This document shows positions 20,210 to 30,169 of a DNA stretch of 64,000 bases, piece by piece. The position numbers were made by a program, and so were the translations under genes. Source of the DNA: Mycobacterium genavense ATCC 51234 (GTDB lineage Bacteria; Actinomycetota; Actinomycetes; Mycobacteriales; Mycobacteriaceae); assembly GCF_000526915.1 (NCBI RefSeq), contig NZ_JAGZ01000003.1, forward strand, positions 372,001 to 436,000. Reading direction: 5' to 3'. The notes beneath the pieces were generated by a model that was given only the letters and a program-made list of their open reading frames with translations, was not told the origin of the DNA and searched no databases. How positions within the stretch are numbered: the stretch's first letter is position 1; each line of letters opens with the position of its first letter.

Positions 20210-21292
20210 TCAGGGGGCTTGGGCCGCCCGCCGGTTGCGCAGCAGGCTCCACCCGAACGCCGCGCCGACGAAGACGACGCCGACCGAAGCGCTCACCAGC
20301 TCGGGGGTCTGATAACGCTGCTCGATGGACGCCAGCATGATCAGCGACAGCGCGCCGATCGCCCAGTGCGCGCCGTGTTCCAGGTACACATAGCGGTCCA
20401 GCGTCTGCTGCTGGACCAGATAGATCGTGATGGACCGGACGAACATCGAACCGATCAACCCCAGCCCCAGCGCGATGACAATCAGGTCGGACGTGATCGC
20501 GAAGGCGCCGGTGACCCCGTCGAACGAGAACGCCGCGTCCAGCACCTCGAGGTAGAGGAACAACGTCAGACCGGCCTTGCCCACCGCCAGAGCCGGCCCG
20601 GAGGGATCGGCACCGTCGTCGACCCCGGCGGGCCGAAACGCCTGGCTCAAACCGTTGACGATCAGATACGTCACCAGGCCGAGCAACCCGGCCGTCAGCA
20701 CCGTCGCGCACTCCTCGCTGGAATGGGTCAACTGGGTGCCGGCCAGGACCAGCACCACGGTGCTAGTCACCACCGAGACCTCGCCAAGACGGCCGATACG
20801 GGCAAATGGAACCTCAATCCACTTGAGCCACTTGATATCTCGGTCGTGAACGACGAAATCCAGGAACAGCATCAGCAGAAATATCCCGCCGAACCCCGCG
20901 ATCTGTGGATGGGCCGACGCCACCAGCTTTTCATAGCTGGGTGAGCCGTCCGGGAATTCCAGTGCGCCGTGCGGCGGCGGATCCAGCGCCAGCTGCAACG
21001 CGTGCACCGGGTCGATACCCGCGGTGGCCCAGACGATGAGCAGCGGGAAGAGCAGCCGCATGCCGAATACGGCGATCAGCATCCCGATCGTCAGGAACAT
21101 CTGCCGCCAGAACGCGCTCATCCGCTTCAGCACGGCGGCGTTGATGATCGCGTTGTCGAAGGACAACGACACCTCGAGAATGCCCAGCGCGATCAGCAGA
21201 AACAGGGCATTGAGCCCGCCGTGGAAATACCCCAGCGCGAGGGCCGCCAACGTGACCAGCAGCGAAATCCCGAAGATGCGAGCGGCGGCCAT
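20210..21292 (-). CDS. DUF475 integral membrane protein (Rv3629c-like)
   Basis: A polytopic membrane protein of 360 residues with about eight hydrophobic segments. It carries the TerC-like acidic motifs EVSLSFDNAIINA (about residue 42) and EVLDAAFSFDGVTGAFA, both inside membrane segments. This pattern places it in the DUF475 family, related to TerC proteins linked with metal-ion handling; the substrate is not known. ATG at 21292 is chosen because AGGAAGGA lies 3 bases upstream; a GTG 24 bases earlier is less likely. Convergent with the amber-split gene, 5 bases apart. Confidence 0.9.
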   Translation of the reverse strand: MAAARIFGISLLVTLAALALGYFHGGLNALFLLIALGILEVSLSFDNAIINAAVLKRMSAFWRQMFLTIGMLIAVFGMRLLFPLLIVWATAGIDPVHALQLALDPPPHGALEFPDGSPSYEKLVASAHPQIAGFGGIFLLMLFLDFVVHDRDIKWLKWIEVPFARIGRLGEVSVVTSTVVLVLAGTQLTHSSEECATVLTAGLLGLVTYLIVNGLSQAFRPAGVDDGADPSGPALAVGKAGLTLFLYLEVLDAAFSFDGVTGAFAITSDLIVIALGLGLIGSMFVRSITIYLVQQQTLDRYVYLEHGAHWAIGALSLIMLASIEQRYQTPELVSASVGVVFVGAAFGWSLLRNRRAAQAP

Positions 21293-21419
21293 GGGTCCTT
21301 CCTGACAGCCGCCCACACTAGGGCGGACCCGGTCGTCACCGCCAGCCAGCGCAGCAACGCACTTACTATTTTCAAATTGTGGCGGTATATCGGGTCTGTC
21401 GGCCTAAAGCGCCGCCCCG

Positions 21420-22715
21420 ATGACCGAAGTCGGCGGTGCGGCGTCCCCGCTGGGCGCTGCCGGCGACGCGGGGGCGTCCCGGGGGCCCGTCGCGCGCGCC
21501 AGCATGGCCCGGGTCGGCACGGCGACCGCACTGACCGCGGTGTGCGGCTACGCGGTGATCTATCTGGCGGCTCGTGACCTAGCGCCCAGCGGATTCTCGG
21601 TGTTCGGGGTGTTCTGGGGTGCATTCGGGCTGGTCACCGGTGCCGCGTTCGGACTGCTGCAAGAGACCACTCGCGAGGTCCGCGCCACCCGCTACGTCGA
21701 GGCGTTGCCGGGTCCCGAATTCCGCAACCACCCGCTGCGCGTCGCCGCGATGCTCGGTGTCGCCGCGGCCGTCGTGATCGCGGGCAGCTCGCCGCTGTGG
21801 GGTGCACGGGTCTTCTCCGACGAGCGCTGGTTGTCGGTGGCGCTGCTGTCGGTCGGGCTGGCCGGTTTCTGTCTGCACGCCACCCTGCTGGGCATGCTGG
21901 CCGGCACCGATCAGTGGACCCAGTACGGGACGCTGATGGTGACCGACGCGGTAATGCGGGTGGCGCTCGCCGTAGCCACGGTCGTGCTCGGCTGGGGTTT
22001 GACAGGTTTCCTGTGGGCGACGGTGGCCGGCGCGGTGGCCTGGCTGATCATCCTGGCGGCCGCGCCCGGGGCCCGCGCGACGGCCCGCCTCCTGACGTCC
22101 GGCGACACCGCGACGTTTCTGCGCGGCACCGCGCACTCCATCACCGCGGCCGGCGCCAGCGCGATCCTGGTGATGGGTTTCCCGGTGCTGCTCAAGCTGA
22201 CGTCGAATCAGCTTGGGGCACAAGGCGGTGTGATCATCCTCGTGGTGACGTTGACCCGGGCGCCGATGCTGGTGCCGTTGACCGCGATGCAGGGCAACCT
22301 GATCGCGCATTTCGTGGACGCGCGCCGCGACCGGCTGCGCGCGCTGCTCGCGCCGGCGGCGATCATCGGTGGCATCGGCGCGATCGGGGTGCTGGCCGCC
22401 GGCCTGGTGGGCCCGTGGCTGCTGCGGGTCGTCTTCGGCGCTTCCTACGACGCCGGCAGCGCCCTGTTGGCGTGGCTGACGGGGGCGGCGCTGTCAATCG
22501 CTATGCTGACGCTGACCGGTGCCGCGGCGGTGGCCGCCGCGCTGCATCGGGCGTATGCGTTGGGCTGGGTCGGGGCCACCGCGGCGTCGGGACTGTTGCT
22601 GCTGTTGCCGCTGCCGTTGGAAACCCGCACCGTGATCGCGCTGCTGTGCGGTCCGCTGGTGGGAATCGGCGTTCACCTGGTGGCGCTGGCGCGCGCCGGG
22701 CGCCTAACCGGCTGA
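21420..22715 (+). CDS. Polysaccharide-export-like integral membrane protein (Rv3630-like)
   Basis: A 431-residue protein that is nearly all membrane helix (about 11-12 segments) after a 25-residue polar N-terminus. The layout, with paired helices and the ATRYVEALPGPEF and ARRDRLRALLAPA basic loops between halves, resembles MOP/Wzx-type flippases. It lies 13 bases before ppgS, so it may move the polyprenyl-phosphate sugar made there, but that link is inference. ATG at 21420; no frame damage. Confidence 0.8.
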   Translation: MTEVGGAASPLGAAGDAGASRGPVARASMARVGTATALTAVCGYAVIYLAARDLAPSGFSVFGVFWGAFGLVTGAAFGLLQETTREVRATRYVEALPGPEFRNHPLRVAAMLGVAAAVVIAGSSPLWGARVFSDERWLSVALLSVGLAGFCLHATLLGMLAGTDQWTQYGTLMVTDAVMRVALAVATVVLGWGLTGFLWATVAGAVAWLIILAAAPGARATARLLTSGDTATFLRGTAHSITAAGASAILVMGFPVLLKLTSNQLGAQGGVIILVVTLTRAPMLVPLTAMQGNLIAHFVDARRDRLRALLAPAAIIGGIGAIGVLAAGLVGPWLLRVVFGASYDAGSALLAWLTGAALSIAMLTLTGAAAVAAALHRAYALGWVGATAASGLLLLLPLPLETRTVIALLCGPLVGIGVHLVALARAGRLTG

Positions 22716-22728
22716 TCCTGGCTACCCT

Positions 22729-23430
22729 GTGAACATCGAAACGGATTACGCCGGCGTCTGGATCGTCATTCCCGCCTTCAACGAAGCCACGGTCATCGGC
22801 GAGGTGATCGCGGACGTGCGCTCGGTCTTCGACAACGTCGTCTGCGTCGACGACGGCAGCACCGACGGCACCGGCGAACTGGCAAGGCGGGCCGGGGCAC
22901 ACGTGGTGCGCCATCCGGTCAACCTGGGCCAGGGCGCAGCGATTCAGACCGGCGTCGAGTACGCCCGCAAGCAGCCCGGCGCGCGGGTGTTCGCGACGTT
23001 CGACGCCGACGGCCAGCATCGCGTCAAGGACCTATCCGCGATGGTCGACCGGCTCGCCGCCGAGGACGTCGACATCGTGATCGGAACCCGGTTCGGCGGG
23101 CAGGAGAGCAGCCGGCCGCCGTTTCTGAAGCGAATCGTACTGCAGACCGCCGCGCGGTTGAGCCCGCGCGGTCACCGGCTGGGCCTGACCGACACCAACA
23201 ACGGGCTGCGGGTGTTCAACAAGACGGTCGCCGACGGGCTGGACATCACGATGAGCGGCATGAGCCATGCCAACGAGTTCATCATGCTGGTCGCCGAAAA
23301 CCATTGGCGCGTAGTCGAACAGCCGATCGAGGTGCTCTACACCGAATACTCCAAGTCGAAGGGCCAGCCGCTACTCAACGGGGTAAACATCATTTTCGAC
23401 GGGTTCCTGCGAGGGAGGATTCTCAAGTGA
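22729..23430 (+). CDS. ppgS: Polyprenyl-phosphate N-acetylgalactosaminyl synthase PpgS (Rv3631-like)
   Basis: A 233-residue GT2 glycosyltransferase of the dolichyl-phosphate-mannose-synthase type. VIPAFNEATVIGEVI starts the fold; VDDGSTDGTGE binds the nucleotide and DADGQHRV supplies the metal-binding Asps (about residue 91). In M. tuberculosis Rv3631 makes polyprenyl-phospho-GalNAc for galactosamine decoration of arabinogalactan, aided by Rv3632. The C-terminus has no large membrane domain, in keeping with a separate partner. GTG at 22729; its TGA overlaps the Rv3632 start (GTGA). Confidence 0.92.
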   Translation: MNIETDYAGVWIVIPAFNEATVIGEVIADVRSVFDNVVCVDDGSTDGTGELARRAGAHVVRHPVNLGQGAAIQTGVEYARKQPGARVFATFDADGQHRVKDLSAMVDRLAAEDVDIVIGTRFGGQESSRPPFLKRIVLQTAARLSPRGHRLGLTDTNNGLRVFNKTVADGLDITMSGMSHANEFIMLVAENHWRVVEQPIEVLYTEYSKSKGQPLLNGVNIIFDGFLRGRILK

Positions 23431-23768
23431 ACTGGATTCAGGTGCTGCTGATCGGGTCGATCATCGGGCTGCTGATCTATCTGCTGCGGTCGCGCCGCAG
23501 CTCTCGGTCGAAGGCCTGGGTCAAGGTCGGCTACGTGTTCTTCGTACTGGGCGGCATCTATGCCGTGTTGCGGCCCGACGACACCACCGTGGTCGCGCAC
23601 TGGTTCGGGGTGCGCCGCGGCACCGACCTGATGCTCTACGCGCTGATCATGGCGTTCAGTTTCACCACGCTGAGCACCTATATGCGGTTCAAGGACCTGG
23701 AGTTGCGCTACGCGCGCCTGGCTCGGGCCATCGCGCTGGAGGGTGCGCAGGCGCCGGATCCGCGTTAG
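23427..23768 (+). CDS. Small membrane partner of PpgS, DUF2304 (Rv3632-like)
   Basis: A 113-residue membrane protein with three hydrophobic segments (IQVLLIGSIIGLLIYLL, YVFFVLGGIYAVL, LMLYALIMAFSFTTL) and a basic loop RSRRSSRSK between the first two. In M. tuberculosis the counterpart stimulates PpgS. GTG at 23427 overlaps the ppgS stop by four bases, so the two are translationally coupled. Confidence 0.9.
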   Translation: MNWIQVLLIGSIIGLLIYLLRSRRSSRSKAWVKVGYVFFVLGGIYAVLRPDDTTVVAHWFGVRRGTDLMLYALIMAFSFTTLSTYMRFKDLELRYARLARAIALEGAQAPDPR

Positions 23769-23865
23769 CCGTGCTCGTGGCCGTCAGCCGCCCTCTCGGC
23801 GTGCGTCGAACGTGCAACCATGGCGACAATCTCACCGAAATCTCTGCACCAGAGCACGTTCGGCG

Positions 23866-26633
<2,768 letters not shown>

Positions 26634-26645
26634 GTTCGCCTGCGG

Positions 26646-26930
26646 CTACGCGGCGCTGGGCCCGTGCCACGCCGCTGGCGCCCGGGTCGTGGTCGGCGGG
26701 CGCGGTGCCGCCGATGCGGAGCGGATGTGGGTGACCGAGGCTAACGCCTCGTTGCCCTGCCCGTCGTGCGGCACCTTACGACAGGCCAGCCAGGCGACGG
26801 TCATGCCCACGATCGCAAGCCCGAGAGCCGACAGGACCAGCACATCGCCGAAAGCCAACAGCACGACGATGCCCGCCGCGATCCACGCCGCCTCGCCGAC
26901 CGGGTTACGGGATTGGTTGTTGTGCAGCAT
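26646..26930 (-). CDS. Hypothetical small membrane protein
   Basis: A 94-residue frame I do not recognise. It has a polar start (MLHNNQSRNPVGEAA), two adjoining hydrophobic segments over residues 17-50 (WIAAGIVVLLAFGDVLVL, then LGLAIVGMTVAWLA), and a Ser/Pro/Thr-rich basic tail. ATG at 26930 has GAGG about 6 bases upstream. It sits where M. tuberculosis has an insertion-sequence-rich interval (Rv3636-Rv3643), between Rv3635 and tRNA-Thr. Its coding status is moderate. Confidence 0.5.
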   Translation of the reverse strand: MLHNNQSRNPVGEAAWIAAGIVVLLAFGDVLVLSALGLAIVGMTVAWLACRKVPHDGQGNEALASVTHIRSASAAPRPPTTTRAPAAWHGPSAA

Positions 26931-27041
26931 GTCGGCCTCGCTCGGATCGGGTGCCACCGTATGGCGATTGCAACGCGAGCAGGACCGCAAACACTGCCCA
27001 ATCACGGGCGATGGTGACCCACCTCACGGTGGTCCGACGAG

Positions 27042-27114
27042 AGCCGCCTGGGGGAATCGAACCCCCGACCTATTCATTACGAGTGAATCGCTCTACCGAC
27101 TGAGCTAAGGCGGC
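27042..27114 (-). tRNA. tRNA-Thr (anticodon CGT)
   Basis: Reading the minus strand from 27114: acceptor GCCGCCT pairs with AGGCGGC, the D arm carries AGCTCAGTCGGTAGAGC, and the anticodon stem ATTCA/TGAAT encloses CTCGTAA with anticodon CGT. The T arm has GGGGG-TTCGATT-CCCCC. Discriminator base T; CCA is not encoded. It decodes ACG. It lies between the small membrane gene and holB. Confidence 0.97.
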
Positions 27115-27169
27115 GCGCCCCTCAGCGGGGCGGCACGAGTCTACGGCAGGCGGGCGCGCGGGCCCAATT

Positions 27170-28387
27170 TCAAACCCGTAGTTCTTGCCCGATGGTGGCC
27201 ACCATGGCGTCGACGGCGAACTTGGGCTTGACGTTGACGGCCAGCGCTTCGCGGCATTCCAGCACCGCCTCGATGCAGCGCAGCAGCCGCTCGGGCGGGG
27301 CATGCGCGGCCAGCGCCGCGACCCGCTCGGCCATGTCCGGATGGTTGGCGCGCACCCCGCCCGCCCGCGCGGACACCACCAGCGCGTCGCGGAAGTACGT
27401 CGCCAGGTCGATCAGCGCCCGGTCCAGCGCGTCGCGCGACGCCCTGGTCTGGCGAGACTTCTGCCGTCGCTCGAGATCCTTGATCGCCCCGGCGGCGCCG
27501 CGCATGGGCCCGGCGGTGCCCTTGCCCGTACCGCCGGCCCCCAGCGCCGTCCGCAGCTCCTCGGTCTCGGCCTCGGCACGGTCAGCGGTCAATACGACGG
27601 CCTCGGTCTCGGCCGCGGCCACCAACTCCTCGGCGGCGGCGTAGGCGCGCGCGGGGGTCGCGGCATCGCGCACCAGCCCCAGCGCCCGCTCGCGTCGGTC
27701 CCGGGCCTCCGCATCGGTCGCCAGCCGACGCGCCCGCCCCACGTGGCCACCGCTGACCGACGCCGCCCAGTTGGCCGTTTCGGCACTCAGCCCGTCGCTG
27801 TCGATCAGCACCTGCGCGATCGACTCGGGCGACGGCGTCACCAACGCGACGTGCCGGCATCGGGACCGCAGCGTGATCGCGATGTCCTCGGGATCGACCG
27901 ACGGCGCGCACAGCAGGAACACCGTCGACGGCGGCGGTTCCTCGACCACCTTCAGCAACGCGTTGGCGGCGCCTTCGGTCAACCGATCGGCGTCTTCGAC
28001 CACCACGATCTGCCAGTGCCCGGTGGTCGGGCGCCGCGAAGCGATCTGCACGATCGAGCGCATCTCGTCGACGCCGATGGACAGGCCTTCGGGGATCACC
28101 CGGCGGACGTCGGCGTGGGTGCCGGCCATCGTCGTGGTGCAGGCCCGGCAGCGCCCGCAGCCGGGGCCTCCCTCCGCGGCCGAAGAGGTGCATTGCAGCG
28201 CGGCCGCGAAGCACAGCGCGGCGACCGATCGTCCCGAACCGGGTGGCCCGGTGATCAGCCACGCATGTGTCATAGTCCCGTGGTCCGCGACGCTGTGATC
28301 GGGATCACTTCGGGCGGCGCGCGCGGCGGCCAGCAACGCGGCCTCGACGGCTTCCTGGCCTACCAACCGCGTAAACACTCCGGACAT
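27170..28387 (-). CDS. holB: DNA polymerase III subunit delta'
   Basis: The clamp-loader subunit delta', a AAA+ protein of 405 residues. The P-loop GPPGSGRS has Arg in place of the usual Lys, as is common in the non-hydrolysing delta' subunit. The zinc site is CGRCRAC with an upstream Cys, and VVVEDADRLTEGAANALLKV plus EEPPPSTVFLLC give the Walker B/sensor region. Matches Rv3644c. ATG at 28387 (SGVFTRLVGQE) is preferred to an ATG 12 bases earlier. Divergent from the cyclase gene. Confidence 0.93.
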   Translation of the reverse strand: MSGVFTRLVGQEAVEAALLAAARAARSDPDHSVADHGTMTHAWLITGPPGSGRSVAALCFAAALQCTSSAAEGGPGCGRCRACTTTMAGTHADVRRVIPEGLSIGVDEMRSIVQIASRRPTTGHWQIVVVEDADRLTEGAANALLKVVEEPPPSTVFLLCAPSVDPEDIAITLRSRCRHVALVTPSPESIAQVLIDSDGLSAETANWAASVSGGHVGRARRLATDAEARDRRERALGLVRDAATPARAYAAAEELVAAAETEAVVLTADRAEAETEELRTALGAGGTGKGTAGPMRGAAGAIKDLERRQKSRQTRASRDALDRALIDLATYFRDALVVSARAGGVRANHPDMAERVAALAAHAPPERLLRCIEAVLECREALAVNVKPKFAVDAMVATIGQELRV

Positions 28388-28542
28388 CACCGGCAACACT
28401 AGTGAGACAGACCGACGTCCACCCGCCGGCTACCGTATCGCGACAATTCCGTGATCTTCTCCGGCATTTCGCCAGGACCGGACGAGTTGCCAAAGCAATT
28501 AAGGGTTGCCGACTAGTCCCTGCCGACCGATACGGTGGGTTG

Positions 28543-30159
28543 GTGGCAACACCGGGCGCTCTTCCCGGGCGAATCAGTGCGTTCGTCCGGTGGGTGGTGC
28601 GCACGCCGTGGCCGCTGTTCTCGCTGAGCATGCTGCAGGCCGACATCATCGGCGCGCTGTTCGTGCTCGGCTTCCTGCGCTACGGCCTGCCGCCGGAGGA
28701 CCGTATTCAATTGCAGGATCTGCCGACCATGAACCTGGCGATCTTCGCCGGCTCGCTGGTCATCTTGTTCCTTGTCGGTGTGGTGGTCAACCTCCGGCTG
28801 CTGATGCCGGTGTTCCGCTGGCAGCGCCGCGACAACATGCTTGCCGAGGCCGACCCGGCCGCCACCGAACTGGCCCGCAGCCGCGCCCTGCGCATGCCTT
28901 ATTACCGCACCCTGAGCACCGTTGTGTACTGGTGTATCGGCGGCGTGGTGTTCGTCGTCGCCAGCTGGTCGGTGGCCCGGTTCGCCGCGCCCGTCGTCAC
29001 CGTCGCCACCGCGTTGGGGGCGGCGGCCACCGCGATCATCGGCTACCTGCAATCCGAGCGAGTATTGCGGCCGGTGGCCGTGGCCGCCCTGCGCAGTGGG
29101 GTGCCGGAGAACGCCAAGGCGCCCGGCGTCATCCTGCGCCAGATCCTGACCTGGATGCTGTCCACCGCCGTGCCGCTGCTGGCGATCGTGCTCGCCGTGG
29201 TGGCCGACAAGATTTCGCTGCTGCGCGCCGCACCGGAAAGCTTGTTCAATCCGATCCTGTTGCTGGCGCTGACCGCGCTGGGCGTCGGGCTGATCAGCAC
29301 CTTGCTGGTGGCCATGTCCATCGCCGACCCGCTGCGCCAGCTGCGCTGGGCGCTCTCGGAGGTGCAGCGCGGCAACTACAACGCGCACATGCAGATCTAC
29401 GACGCCAGCGAGCTCGGCCTGCTGCAAGCCGGATTCAACGACATGGTTCGTGACCTGGCCGAGCGGCAGCGGCTGCGCGACCTGTTCGGCCGCTACGTCG
29501 GCGAGGACGTGGCCCGCCGGGCGCTGGAGCGCGGCACCGAATTGGGCGGCCAGGAGCGCGACGTCGCGGTGCTGTTCGTCGACCTGGTCGGCTCGACGCA
29601 GCTGGCCGCGACGCGACCGCCCGCCGAGGTGGTCCACCTGCTCAATGACTTCTTCCGGGTGGTGGTCGACACCGTAGGGCGCCACGGCGGCTTCGTCAAC
29701 AAGTTCCAGGGTGATGCCGCGCTGGCCATCTTCGGCGCACCCATCGAACACCTGGACGCCTCCGGTAGCGCGCTGGCGGCGGCCCGCGAGCTGCACGACG
29801 AGCTCCTGCCGGTGATCGGAGCGGCCGAGTTCGGCATCGGAGTGTCCTCCGGACGAGCCATCGCCGGCCATATCGGCGCCCAGGCCCGCTTCGAGTACAC
29901 CGTGATCGGCGACCCGGTCAACGAGGCGGCCCGGCTGACCGAGCTGGCCAAGCTCGAACCCGGGCATGTGCTGGCGTCGGCGATCGCGGTCAGCGGCGCG
30001 CTGGACTCCGAGGCGCTGTGCTGGGATGTCGGCGAGGTCGTCGAGCTACGCGGCCGCGCCGCGCCTACTCAACTGGCCCGGCCGTTGAATCTTGCTGCCC
30101 CGCCGGGTGTTTCGACACCACCGCGCGCCGTTAAAGATGTAGCCAGCGAGATTATGTGA
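28543..30159 (+). CDS. Membrane class III adenylate cyclase with HAMP domain (Rv3645-like)
   Basis: A 538-residue cyclase making cAMP. Six membrane segments fill the first 265 residues; HAMP (IADPLRQLRWALSEVQRGN) follows, then the catalytic domain from VAVLFVDLVGSTQLAA (metal Asp) through NKFQGDAALAIFGAP (second Asp) to YTVIGDPVNEAARL. In M. tuberculosis Rv3645 makes much of the basal cAMP and influences fatty-acid use and drug tolerance; Crp (60053) is one cAMP-binding protein in this window. GTG at 28543 fits the family start (VATPGALPGR); the frame stays open to 28402, so a longer N-terminus cannot be excluded. Confidence 0.93.
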   Translation: MATPGALPGRISAFVRWVVRTPWPLFSLSMLQADIIGALFVLGFLRYGLPPEDRIQLQDLPTMNLAIFAGSLVILFLVGVVVNLRLLMPVFRWQRRDNMLAEADPAATELARSRALRMPYYRTLSTVVYWCIGGVVFVVASWSVARFAAPVVTVATALGAAATAIIGYLQSERVLRPVAVAALRSGVPENAKAPGVILRQILTWMLSTAVPLLAIVLAVVADKISLLRAAPESLFNPILLLALTALGVGLISTLLVAMSIADPLRQLRWALSEVQRGNYNAHMQIYDASELGLLQAGFNDMVRDLAERQRLRDLFGRYVGEDVARRALERGTELGGQERDVAVLFVDLVGSTQLAATRPPAEVVHLLNDFFRVVVDTVGRHGGFVNKFQGDAALAIFGAPIEHLDASGSALAAARELHDELLPVIGAAEFGIGVSSGRAIAGHIGAQARFEYTVIGDPVNEAARLTELAKLEPGHVLASAIAVSGALDSEALCWDVGEVVELRGRAAPTQLARPLNLAAPPGVSTPPRAVKDVASEIM

Positions 30160-30169
30160 TCGGCAGGCG